From NCBI RefSeq assembly GCF_031679605.1, contig NZ_CP117522.1, forward strand, positions 5,704,001 through 5,768,000: a DNA stretch of 64,000 nucleotides, read 5' to 3'. Origin of the DNA: Streptomyces luomodiensis. GTDB taxonomy: Bacteria; Actinomycetota; Actinomycetes; Streptomycetales; Streptomycetaceae. Position 1 is the first letter of the stretch. Every line of letters begins with the position of its first letter. The notes below the pieces were generated by a model. That model was not told where the DNA came from. It did not search any database and was given only the letters and a program-made list of their open reading frames with translations. Of the stretch, positions 29,652 to 40,086 are shown piece after piece. The position numbers were made by a program, and so were the translations under genes.

Positions 29652-31775
29652 TCAGCGGGACGGGAGCGCGGACAGCAGCCGGGCCGCGACCCGCGGCGGT
29701 GGCCCGCCGTGTTCGCCGGGGATGGTGCGCAGCAGATGGCTCAGGCGGGCGATGTCCTCCGCGCTGACGGCCAGGGCCGGGAGCAGAGCGGTGACGGCCT
29801 CTTCGGCGGACGGGTGCCGATCGGCTTCGTACACCCATGCGCGCAGCGCCGTCAGCGCGGCCTTGGTGTGCATGGGGTCGGCGAGTGCGGCGCGCCACGG
29901 GTCGGCCAGCGCGCGGATGCCGGCCGGGGTCCGTTCGTCGTCCTCGACGAACCACGCGAGCAGTCCGTCCTCCTCGGTGTGGCACGCGGTCAGGAAGGCG
30001 GAGAGGAGGAGGGCGCGCACCGGCGCGGTGTCCTGCTCCAGGAAGTGGACCAACGCGGTGAGGGTCGCCCTCCGGTCGCCCGCGGACAACAGCAGCGCCG
30101 TGGATTCGGTGAGGTGGTTCCGTTCCTGTTCGTCGCTCTCGTCCAGCCGGGCGCGGGCGGCGATCGTCTCCAGGGCCTCCCCGGTCTGCTCCGGTCGCAG
30201 CGGCACGAGCAGCGCATAGGCCCGCACCGCCGTCCAGCGGCGGGCCGGATGCGGATCGAGGCACCACTGGCTGAGGACGCGGGGGACCGCCGGCGCGCCC
30301 AGCAGGTGGCTGAGGGTGAGGGTGTTGGCCGCGATCAGCCGAGGGGCGTAACCACGGGCGGTGGCCCAGCCGTCGATGAGCAGCGCCATGGCCGACGGCA
30401 GATCGGCGGCGGTGAGCATCGCGGCGGTGGCGGCGGCCCGGGTGCGCACCACGGGGCGGCCGTCACGGGCGAGCCGCTGGATCCAGCGGATCAGCGCCGG
30501 GCGCGCGGACGGATGGCCGGTCCACACCTCCTCCAGCAGGGTGGGGGCGATCCGGTCGTCCTGGTACCGGGCGACGAACTGGGGGACCTGACCCCATTCG
30601 GTGCTCTCGTACTCCTCGTAGCCGCGCGCTCGGGCGAGCTGGAGCCGGTCGGCGATGGCGGGGCCGAAGACCGGGATCTCCGGTGTCCGCTCGGGGTTCT
30701 CGGTTTCCTGAAGAAGGACGTACAGCTGGTCGGCGAGTTCCGCGGCCAGCGGATACGGGGCCTGGTCGAAGACGGCGAGCGAGATCAGGAAGGATTTGTC
30801 GCGCAGCGAGAGTTCCTCGTCCGCGAACCACTGCCGGACCTGTTCCGCCACGGTGGCGTGGCTGAAGGAGGCCAGCTCGGCCAGGCTGACGGACCCGCTC
30901 TCGTACGCGGCGACCTGCTCGGCGAAGTCGCGGACCTCCCTCAGCTGATGGGCATGGGCGAGGAAGTCGTGCACCGGGCCGAGGCTCAGCAGCCTGTCGA
31001 CCACGGGGCCGTCTCCAAGGTGATGGTGGAGATGGGCGCGCAGGACGGCCGTGGCGGAGGGCGGCTCCCAGGGAACGGGGCTGATGTCGGTCAGGGCGGC
31101 GGTGGATTCGAGGGTGATCACCATATGGCCGTTCCGTTTGCGCAGTTCGTCCTGGACGGCCAGCAGGTGGTTGTACTTCAGCGGTTTGCCCCGGCTCAGT
31201 CCCAGGTCGCACAGCACATGACCGGGCGCGTTCCCCAGTTGGTCGCGGAGGGCGGCGGGGGGTGTCTCGGCGTCGAGCGCGCGGACGGTGGTGATGCCCA
31301 GGCGGTGCAGCAGCATCAGCGCGGCGGCGCGGCGGCCGGTGGAGTGGGCACCGGTGAGGACCACGACCCGGTCGCCGCGAAGGCGTTCCAGGGCTGTGGC
31401 GAAGGAGTCGCTCTCCTGGAACACCGCGGCGAGGCTCTCGATCTCGGAGGCGGGGATCTCACCGGAGGCGTGCACGGGCCCGGCCGAGCCGTAGTAGTGG
31501 TGGCTCTCGGTCTTGCCGCCCATGAACACATCGCCGTGGACCCGGCCGCCGGACACCCCGTGCTGGCTGCCGCCGACCAGTGAACCGCCGAAGGAGGCGG
31601 CGGCTTTGAACATGAACTCCGGGGCGTGCTCGTACAGTTCGCGGCGGGCGGCACGGGCTTCCTGCGGCCGCTCCTCGGGCTCGGCCTCCTCCGCGCCGGG
31701 GTCCCGCGTCGCGGAGGTGTCGGGCGGGGCCGGTTCCCCGGAGTGCTCGGGCGCCGGGACCTCACCCGCGCTCAT
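29652..31775 (-). CDS. NTPase/HEAT-like protein with cyclase-shared motif, degenerate P-loop
   Basis: 707 residues from ATG 31775, which overlaps the cyclase stop (ATGA). Residues 1-50 are acidic and Pro-rich. Residues 62-87 (FGGSLV, QHGVSGG, VHGDV) repeat almost exactly a segment of the upstream cyclase protein. A P-loop-like segment follows (VVVLTGAHSTGRR, about 137-149) in which the Walker lysine is replaced by Arg148, so ATP binding is doubtful or altered. A helical region and then a long array of alpha-helical HEAT/ARM-like repeats fill residues 230-707. The layout (short motif, NTPase-like core, superstructure-forming repeats) is that of bacterial STAND/NLR-like proteins. Role in sensing or signal integration is inference. 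Confidence 0.7.
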   Translation of the reverse strand: MSAGEVPAPEHSGEPAPPDTSATRDPGAEEAEPEERPQEARAARRELYEHAPEFMFKAAASFGGSLVGGSQHGVSGGRVHGDVFMGGKTESHHYYGSAGPVHASGEIPASEIESLAAVFQESDSFATALERLRGDRVVVLTGAHSTGRRAAALMLLHRLGITTVRALDAETPPAALRDQLGNAPGHVLCDLGLSRGKPLKYNHLLAVQDELRKRNGHMVITLESTAALTDISPVPWEPPSATAVLRAHLHHHLGDGPVVDRLLSLGPVHDFLAHAHQLREVRDFAEQVAAYESGSVSLAELASFSHATVAEQVRQWFADEELSLRDKSFLISLAVFDQAPYPLAAELADQLYVLLQETENPERTPEIPVFGPAIADRLQLARARGYEEYESTEWGQVPQFVARYQDDRIAPTLLEEVWTGHPSARPALIRWIQRLARDGRPVVRTRAAATAAMLTAADLPSAMALLIDGWATARGYAPRLIAANTLTLSHLLGAPAVPRVLSQWCLDPHPARRWTAVRAYALLVPLRPEQTGEALETIAARARLDESDEQERNHLTESTALLLSAGDRRATLTALVHFLEQDTAPVRALLLSAFLTACHTEEDGLLAWFVEDDERTPAGIRALADPWRAALADPMHTKAALTALRAWVYEADRHPSAEEAVTALLPALAVSAEDIARLSHLLRTIPGEHGGPPPRVAARLLSALPSR

Positions 31776-32572
31776 CGCGTACCGCCCTGGTCCGCGCCGC
31801 CGAGGTGCACATCGCCGTGGACGGTGCCGCCGGACACGCCGTGCTGGTCGCCCGCGACAAGGCTGCCGCCGAAGGACGGGGCGCCTCCGGAGAAGTGGAA
31901 CGTGGCCCCGGGCCCCTGGGACGCCGGACCCGCGGCCGGCGCCGAGCCCGCGGCCGGTGCCGGGGCGGACTCCGGTGCCGCGTCCGGCGATGCCGTGCCG
32001 CCCGGCAGCGGGCCGTGCAGCCACGCGCCCAGCGGGCCGTTCTTGCTCTCCAGGGTGACCGGGTGGAATTCCTCGGGGGCGATCCCGGGATGCCCGTGCC
32101 GGACGATGCCCTGATGGATGGATTCGGAGACGCAGAGCGCGAAGTCGTTCGTCCGCTCGCGCAGCGCGGCGCGCAGCAGCTTCGCGTCCAGCAGCCGGCA
32201 CGCGTGGTTGAGGTCGGAGCCGACCCAGCCACCTTGGTCGTCGACGGCCACGAAGCCCGTGGCGAGGACCGACCTCAGCCGGATCTGCGCACTGCTGGAG
32301 GCCATCCGGTTGATGGTGCGCAGCTGCGCCGGGGCCTCGGTGAGCAGGGATCGCAGCAGCGCGATGGGGGAGGCGTCGGCGTCGATGAGCTCCATGACGG
32401 AGTCCCCGCGGTCGGCCCGGAGGCGCCTGGTCTCCTCGACCCCGGCCGCCGCCAGGGTGCGGTCCGCGATGTCGTAGAGCATGCGGCGCAGATAAGCCTG
32501 CTCGACGTCATCGCGGTCGCTGTACCGCTCGATGTCGAAGAGCAGGATCGCGCGGTTGACGGGATGAGTCAT
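31772..32572 (-). CDS. Class III nucleotidyl cyclase-like protein with C-terminal motif
   Basis: 266 residues from ATG 32572 (GAGAGG upstream). The N-terminal 180 residues fit the class III cyclase fold: metal Asp13 in LLFDIERYS, second metal Asp57 in RGDSVM, and the transition-state pair Asn122/Arg126 in SDLNHACRL. All four catalytic positions are kept, so activity is plausible; the nucleotide made cannot be read from sequence. An Ala/Pro linker leads to residues 234-259 (FGGSLV, QHGVSGG, VHGDV), nearly identical to the NTPase-like protein encoded next. A Crp-type regulator lies upstream and a PycTM-type effector downstream. Similar stand-alone cyclase domains are common in Streptomyces but uncharacterised as far as I know. 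Confidence 0.75.
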   Translation of the reverse strand: MTHPVNRAILLFDIERYSDRDDVEQAYLRRMLYDIADRTLAAAGVEETRRLRADRGDSVMELIDADASPIALLRSLLTEAPAQLRTINRMASSSAQIRLRSVLATGFVAVDDQGGWVGSDLNHACRLLDAKLLRAALRERTNDFALCVSESIHQGIVRHGHPGIAPEEFHPVTLESKNGPLGAWLHGPLPGGTASPDAAPESAPAPAAGSAPAAGPASQGPGATFHFSGGAPSFGGSLVAGDQHGVSGGTVHGDVHLGGADQGGTR

Positions 32573-32658
32573 GATCGCCTCTCGCTCGGTCGCCTGGTCC
32601 GACGGCAGCGTCGCGCGGTCGGCGGGGCGGGAGTGAGGGCGGATGACGCAGTCGAACT

Positions 32659-32674
32659 GTGACCGCGTACACAC
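32659..32674. promoter_or_regulatory. Crp-like palindrome upstream of the cyclase operon
   Basis: GTGACCGCGTACACAC matches the actinobacterial Crp-type pattern GTGnC-N6-GnCAC at all but one fixed position. It lies about 90 bp before the cyclase start and downstream of a Crp-family gene on the same strand. Confidence 0.35.
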
Positions 32675-32724
32675 ACGGGCGCCGCGTACACACAAGGGCT
32701 CCGCGGGCCACAAGGCTCCGCGGG
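32663..32724. repeat. Two pairs of short direct repeats between crp-like and cyclase genes
   Basis: CCGCGTACACACA occurs at 32663-32675 and 32682-32694; CACAAGG(G)CTCCGCGGG occurs at 32691-32707 and 32709-32724. The second copy of the latter ends at the stop codon of the Crp-family gene. They may be regulator sites or slippage products. Confidence 0.6.
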
Positions 32725-33429
32725 TCAGTCCGAGCGGGCGACCCTCCGCAGGATGTCGGGCCGGAGGATCACCAGGGCCTTGCGTCCCGTCACCACGACC
32801 TGGCGCTCACGAAGCTCCTTGAGGAGACGCTGCACCATTTCGCGGGAGGCGCCGATGGACCCCGCCAGCTCCTGCTTGCTGAGCGGGACGGCCAGTTCGA
32901 TGCCCTGGGCGGTGCGACGTCCATGAGACCTGGCGAGCTCGAGCAGCAGGACCGCGAAGCGCTCGCGCACGGTCAGCGAGGCGAAGTCGAGGCGGCGGCG
33001 GTCGGCGGCGCGCATCCGGTCGCTGGTCAGGGTGAGCAGCGTCAGTGAGGCATCGGGGGAGTGTTCGAGGAAGAGCCGGAAGCGGTCGTGTTCGACGGCC
33101 ACGGCCTCGACCGGTTCCAGGGCGGTGACCGTCGCGGCGCGTGGACGGCCGGTGAGGGCGGACGACTCGCCGATGATGTCGCCGGGGCCGCGTAACGCGA
33201 GAAGCGCCTCGTAGCCGTTGGGGGCGGAGGCGGTGACTTTCGTCCAGCCGTGCAGTATCAGCAGGATGTGTGAGGAGGGCTCGTTCTGGTGAATGATGGG
33301 TGCACGCGGGGAGAAGTCGAGCACCCTGCCGAGGGCGAGCAGAGCGGACCGCTCCTCGCGCTCCAGCCGGGCCAGGAAGGGCACGCGGTCGTCGAGTCCA
33401 CTGTCTTCGGGAATACTCGTCCGGGTCAT
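32725..33429 (-). CDS. Crp/Fnr-family cyclic-nucleotide-binding regulator
   Basis: 234-residue Crp/Fnr-family regulator. ATG 33429 is chosen; a TTG at 33441 is possible. The cyclic-nucleotide-binding beta-roll spans about 15-125, with the phosphate-binding cassette GESSALTGRPRAAT retaining Glu88 and Arg97, the residues that contact the ribose and phosphate in Crp. The dimerization helix follows (SPDASLTLLTLTSDRMRAADRR) and the winged helix-turn-helix is at about 175-200 (LSKQELAGSIGASREMVQRLLKEL). It therefore probably binds a cyclic nucleotide. It is encoded 152 bp upstream of the cyclase on the same strand, with a Crp-like palindrome in between. A feedback sensor for the cyclase product is the obvious hypothesis. 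Confidence 0.88.
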   Translation of the reverse strand: MTRTSIPEDSGLDDRVPFLARLEREERSALLALGRVLDFSPRAPIIHQNEPSSHILLILHGWTKVTASAPNGYEALLALRGPGDIIGESSALTGRPRAATVTALEPVEAVAVEHDRFRLFLEHSPDASLTLLTLTSDRMRAADRRRLDFASLTVRERFAVLLLELARSHGRRTAQGIELAVPLSKQELAGSIGASREMVQRLLKELRERQVVVTGRKALVILRPDILRRVARSD

Positions 33430-33613
33430 GGCTCCCCCCAAGTGTCATGAATAGATCAACGTACCGAATGCAGCGCCTGTCCAGGGAGTGAGCCGGCTTG
33501 GTTCACTCGTACTGAGGATGGGGTGAGGACGTACTGAGGACGGGGTGGGGGCAGGCATCCAGCGGGGCACCCAGCGGGACAATTCCGGCGTGTCGGGGTC
33601 CGCTGCATTTGTT

Positions 33614-33642
33614 TTGACCGAAGTCGGTGAGGTAGGTACGCT
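33614..33642 (+). promoter_or_regulatory. Predicted rpsL operon promoter
   Basis: TTGACC (33614-33619) and TACGCT (33637-33642) with a 17-nt spacer form a near-consensus vegetative promoter. The predicted leader before GTG 33838 is about 190 nt. Confidence 0.6.
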
Positions 33643-33760
33643 CAGACCTTGTGCCTGGGGTGTGCCCGGGTCCTCGCGCGTGCATTCGTCCGCGTGAGGG
33701 GCCGGAGTGTCGACACCAACAATCTGCACTCTCTGAGCTTTCGCGGAGAGCTGCGGCGCG

Positions 33761-33786
33761 CGACACACCCGACCGCGTGGGTCGGA
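33761..33786 (+). promoter_or_regulatory. Leader element shared by rpsL and rpsJ transcripts, copy 1
   Basis: CGACACA followed by CCCGACCGCGTGGGTCGGA. It contains a CCGACC/GGTCGG hairpin, lies 52 nt before the rpsL start and matches 25 of 26 bases of the element at 47501-47526 upstream of rpsJ. Confidence 0.6.
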
Positions 33787-33837
33787 CAAACCCCAGGTTA
33801 GCTTTACCGAGACTGGCACACAGAAACCGGAGAAACG

Positions 33838-34209
33838 GTGCCTACGATCCAGCAGCTGGTCCGCAAGGGCCGCCAGGACAAGGTCGAGAAGAACAAGACC
33901 CCCGCCCTCGCGGGGTCGCCGCAGCGCCGTGGCACGTGCACCCGCGTGTTCACCACGACGCCGAAGAAGCCGAACTCGGCGCTCCGCAAGGTCGCGCGTG
34001 TCCGGCTGAGCAGTGGGATCGAGGTCACCGCCTACGTCCCGGGTGAGGGGCACAACCTCCAGGAGCACTCCATCGTGCTCGTGCGTGGCGGTCGTGTGAA
34101 GGACCTGCCGGGTGTTCGTTACAAGATCATCCGCGGCTCCCTCGACACGCAGGGCGTCAAGAACCGCAAGCAGGCTCGCAGCCGCTACGGCGCCAAGAAG
34201 GAGAAGTAA
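33838..34209 (+). CDS. rpsL: Ribosomal protein S12
   Basis: Small-subunit protein S12, 123 residues, at the decoding centre, where it controls accuracy. GTG 33838 follows GGAG. The conserved loops [11 protein letters not shown] and [12 protein letters not shown] are intact, with Lys43 and Lys88 (the sites changed in streptomycin-resistant or antibiotic-overproducing mutants) both wild type. First gene of the str operon tail rpsL-rpsG-fusA, with a 2-bp gap to rpsG and a long structured leader. Confidence 0.98.
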   Translation: MPTIQQLVRKGRQDKVEKNKTPALAGSPQRRGTCTRVFTTTPKKPNSALRKVARVRLSSGIEVTAYVPGEGHNLQEHSIVLVRGGRVKDLPGVRYKIIRGSLDTQGVKNRKQARSRYGAKKEK

Positions 34210-34211
34210 GA

Positions 34212-34682
34212 ATGCCTCGTAAGGGCCCTGCCCCGAAGCGCCCGGTCATCATCGACCCGGTCTACAACTCTCCTCTGGTGACCTCCCTCATCAACAAGGT
34301 GCTGCTGAACGGCAAGCGCTCCACCGCCGAGCGCATCGTCTACGGCGCCATGGAGGGCCTGCGGGAGAAGACCGGCAACGACCCGGTCATCACCCTCAAG
34401 CGCGCGCTGGAGAATGTGAAGCCGACCCTCGAGGTCCGCTCCCGCCGTGTCGGTGGCGCCACCTACCAGGTGCCGGTCGAGGTCCGTCCCGGCCGCTCCT
34501 CCACCCTCGCCCTGCGCTGGCTCGTGGGCTACTCGCGCGCCCGTCGTGAGAAGACCATGACCGAGCGGCTCATGAACGAGCTGCTGGACGCCAGCAACGG
34601 TCTGGGTGCCTCCGTCAAGCGGCGTGAGGACACCCACAAGATGGCCGAGTCCAACAAGGCCTTCGCGCACTACCGCTGGTAG
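34212..34682 (+). CDS. rpsG: Ribosomal protein S7
   Basis: S7, 156 residues, the primary binder of the 16S rRNA 3' major domain that nucleates head assembly. The N-terminus [12 protein letters not shown] and the conserved [21 protein letters not shown] end are typical. It starts 2 bp after rpsL, so the two are probably translationally coupled, and fusA follows after 38 bp. Confidence 0.98.
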   Translation: MPRKGPAPKRPVIIDPVYNSPLVTSLINKVLLNGKRSTAERIVYGAMEGLREKTGNDPVITLKRALENVKPTLEVRSRRVGGATYQVPVEVRPGRSSTLALRWLVGYSRARREKTMTERLMNELLDASNGLGASVKRREDTHKMAESNKAFAHYRW

Positions 34683-34720
34683 TCGCTACCCCATCGAGAA
34701 CCGAGAGAAGACTGAGCCAT

Positions 34721-36841
<2,121 letters not shown>

Positions 36842-36869
36842 GGCGGGTTCATCCGCATTCCTCACCCTT

Positions 36870-36875
36870 TAGGCT
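36870..36875 (+). promoter_or_regulatory. Possible tuf promoter (-10 box)
   Basis: TAGGCT with a weak -35-like TTCATC at 36848-36853 (16-nt spacer), inside the fusA-tuf gap. A separate tuf promoter is usual in Streptomyces; this exact assignment is tentative. Confidence 0.3.
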
Positions 36876-36891
36876 GGAAGCACAAGGCATC

Positions 36892-36938
36892 GGGGCCTTC
36901 CGTCGTGGAGCGCGGTCAGCGCGTTCCATGACGGGCCC
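36892..36938 (+). promoter_or_regulatory. Long imperfect hairpin in the fusA-tuf gap
   Basis: GGGGCC-TT-CCGTC...GCGCG pairs with CGCGTTCCATGACGG-GCCCC with a few mismatches around a short loop. It could partly terminate fusA transcripts or structure the tuf leader. Confidence 0.45.
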
Positions 36939-37067
36939 CGGGCGCCGGCCCCCCATACGAATACGGCGAAGGGCATCCCCCTCGGGGTCCTGGCCGGTTC
37001 GGTAAGACCACCTGAACCCATCCGCAAAGCGTGGATGCGTACAGAACCACTCCACAGGAGGACCCCA

Positions 37068-38261
<1,194 letters not shown>

Positions 38262-38281
38262 CCTGACGCTCCCCGGAGCAC

Positions 38282-38318
38282 AAAAGCCCCACTCATCTTT
38301 TTGGCGAGTGGGGCTTTT
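38282..38318 (+). terminator. Rho-independent terminator after tuf
   Basis: AAAAGCCCCACTC (38282-38294) pairs perfectly with GAGTGGGGCTTTT (38306-38318) around an 11-nt loop and ends in a T-run. The A/T ends suit termination on both strands. Confidence 0.92.
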
Positions 38319-38377
38319 CCGTATGTGGGTACCCGGCCGTCCACATCGAAGCCGCGTTCGACTTCGGGAGCGAATTG

Positions 38378-38863
38378 ATGATGACAAACGGCAAGATCGC
38401 GGTCGCGATCACGGGAGGCTATCTCCTTGGGCGCACGAAGAAGGCGAAACTCGCCCTCGGGCTGGGCATGTTGCTGGCCGGGAAGAAGATCACGCTGGAT
38501 CCGCAGCAGCTGAAGAAGTCCCTCGCCGAGACCCCGCTGCTGAGCGGGCTCAACGGACAGGTGCGCCAGGAACTCCTCGACGCGACGCGGAAGGCCGCGA
38601 CCACGGCCGTGTCCGAGCGGGTGAACGGCCTGGCCGACTCGTTGCACGAGCGCACGGCGGCGCTGCGCGGCGGAGGCGAGGAGGAGGGGGCGGAGGCCGA
38701 CGCGGAATCCGAACCCGAGCCGAAACCGAAGCCGCCGAAGCCTCCCCGCAAGGCGGCGGCCAAGGCCCCGGCCCGCCCGGCGAAGAAGACGGCCGCGTCC
38801 GGGGCCGGCAAGGCGAAGAAGACCGCGAAGACCGCCAAGACCGCCGGGGGCCGCAATGGCTGA
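38378..38863 (+). CDS. Small protein with histone-like Lys/Ala tail
   Basis: 161 residues from ATG 38378 (GGGAG 7 nt upstream; a TTG at 38375 is also in frame). The N-terminus ([33 protein letters not shown]) is mildly hydrophobic with Gly spacing, followed by a helical segment. The last 50 residues run from an acidic patch ([11 protein letters not shown]) to an H1-like basic tail of AAK/PAKK repeats. It overlaps the SRPBCC gene by 8 bp. From memory, similar pairs occur in some streptomycete gas-vesicle loci; no gvp structural gene is here. Function unknown. Confidence 0.75.
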   Translation: MMTNGKIAVAITGGYLLGRTKKAKLALGLGMLLAGKKITLDPQQLKKSLAETPLLSGLNGQVRQELLDATRKAATTAVSERVNGLADSLHERTAALRGGGEEEGAEADAESEPEPKPKPPKPPRKAAAKAPARPAKKTAASGAGKAKKTAKTAKTAGGRNG

Positions 38864-39815
38864 CACCCTGGGCAAGCTCAAGGACGACCTCGTCAAGAAC
38901 CCGGCCACCGACCGTCTCAAGGACGAGCTGCGCGCGTACGCCCAGGCGCGGGCGACGCAGGCGATCTCCGGTCTCGGCACCGGCCTCGCCAAGGCCGGTT
39001 CGTCGCACCTGAAGGAGTCCCTGAAGGAGTCCGTGAAGGATTCGCTGAAGGAGAAGGTCAAAGGGGCGTTCGGCAAGGGCCGGAACAAGAGCGGAGGCGG
39101 CAAGTCGAAGAGTGTGACGGTCGTCGAGGACATTGACGTCGGGGTGCCGGTCCGCGAGGCGTACGACCAGTGGACGCAGTTCCAGGAGTTCAGCACCTTC
39201 GCGAAGGGTGTCGTCAGCGTCGAGAAGGCCGACGACACCAGCAGCAACTGGAAGGTGAAGGTCGCCAAGTCCACCCGCAGTTGGCGGGCGAACGTCACCG
39301 AGCAGGTGCCCGACGAGCGGATCAGCTGGACCACGGAAGGCGCGAAGGGCACCGTCAAGGGCGTCGTCACCTTCCATCCGCTCGGTGACAACCTCACCCG
39401 GGTGCTGCTGGTCCTGGAGTACCTCCCCAAGGGCCTCTTCGAGAAGACCGGCAACATCTGGCGCGCCCAGGGCCGCCGCGCCCGGCTCGATCTGAAGCTC
39501 TACCGGAAGTTCCTCATGATGCGCGGCGAGGCCACGGACGGCTGGCGCGGCGAGATCAGGGACGGCGAGGTCGTGGTGGACCACGAGACGGCCGTGGAGG
39601 AGGAAGAGCGCGAGGGGGCCGGGGGAGACGCCGAGGGTGACGGTGCGCCGGAGGACGAGTTCGAGGAGGAGCCCGACTTCGAGGAGGAGCCGGAGGCCGA
39701 CCGGGAGCCGGACGAGGCTGAGGAGCCGGAGCCGTACGAGGACGAGGAGCTCGAGGAGTCCGACGAGGCCGGCGGAGCCCGCCCCCGGCGGCGCGCCGCC
39801 ACGGCCCAGCGCTGA
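38856..39815 (+). CDS. SRPBCC (START-like) domain protein with acidic tail
   Basis: 319 residues. Residues 1-80 are a helical Lys-rich lead (SLKESVKDSLKEKVKG repeats), residues 85-225 form an SRPBCC fold (VEDIDVGVPVREAYDQWTQFQEFSTFAKGV...ISWTTEG...VTFHPLGDNLTRVLLVLEY), and the last 80 are almost entirely Glu/Asp/Pro. The SRPBCC fold binds hydrophobic ligands or lipids; no catalytic residue can be named. The acidic tail of this protein and the basic tail of its overlapping partner could interact electrostatically, which is inference. Confidence 0.8.
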   Translation: MADTLGKLKDDLVKNPATDRLKDELRAYAQARATQAISGLGTGLAKAGSSHLKESLKESVKDSLKEKVKGAFGKGRNKSGGGKSKSVTVVEDIDVGVPVREAYDQWTQFQEFSTFAKGVVSVEKADDTSSNWKVKVAKSTRSWRANVTEQVPDERISWTTEGAKGTVKGVVTFHPLGDNLTRVLLVLEYLPKGLFEKTGNIWRAQGRRARLDLKLYRKFLMMRGEATDGWRGEIRDGEVVVDHETAVEEEEREGAGGDAEGDGAPEDEFEEEPDFEEEPEADREPDEAEEPEPYEDEELEESDEAGGARPRRRAATAQR

Positions 39816-40086
39816 TCGCACCCCGGACCGCCCCCCGGTTCCCCCGGCCGACGCAGATGCGCCCTGGACGAGCGCGTTGGCGCGCGCCGGTGACGCGGCG
39901 CCGGGCAGCGGGCCGGACCCGTACCGGGACGGCACCCATGGGAACCGCTGGCCCGGTGCCTATTGGCGATGCGGCGCCGAGGGGCGCGCCGGACCCTGCC
40001 GGGGACGGCGCCCCCTGGGGCCGCGGCGGCCCCGGGCCGGATGTGTATCGGGGACGCGGCGCCGCCACTGGCCCCAGGGGCGGGGG

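Larger units (their letters stand above)
33430..33837. other. 408-bp region holding the rpsL promoter and leader
   Basis: Divergent gap between the Crp-family gene and rpsL with no supported gene. It holds the rpsL promoter, a CTCTC/GAGAG hairpin near 33729-33750 and the leader element listed separately. Confidence 0.7.

Noticed and set aside
29322..31583. 753-codon plus-strand open frame across the SPFH and NTPase-like genes
   Set aside because: Gly/Arg-rich shadow of the minus-strand genes, which have domains, ribosome-binding sites and coupled starts.
33838..34209. rpsL checked for streptomycin-resistance substitutions
   Set aside because: Lys43 and Lys88 are both wild type.
39816..40086. 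GC-rich repeats in the convergent SRPBCC/PIG-L gap as a third copy of the hairpin repeat
   Set aside because: GGCGCC-rich pieces recur but the arms and flank of the 44116/44491 repeat are not present; no gene seen either.
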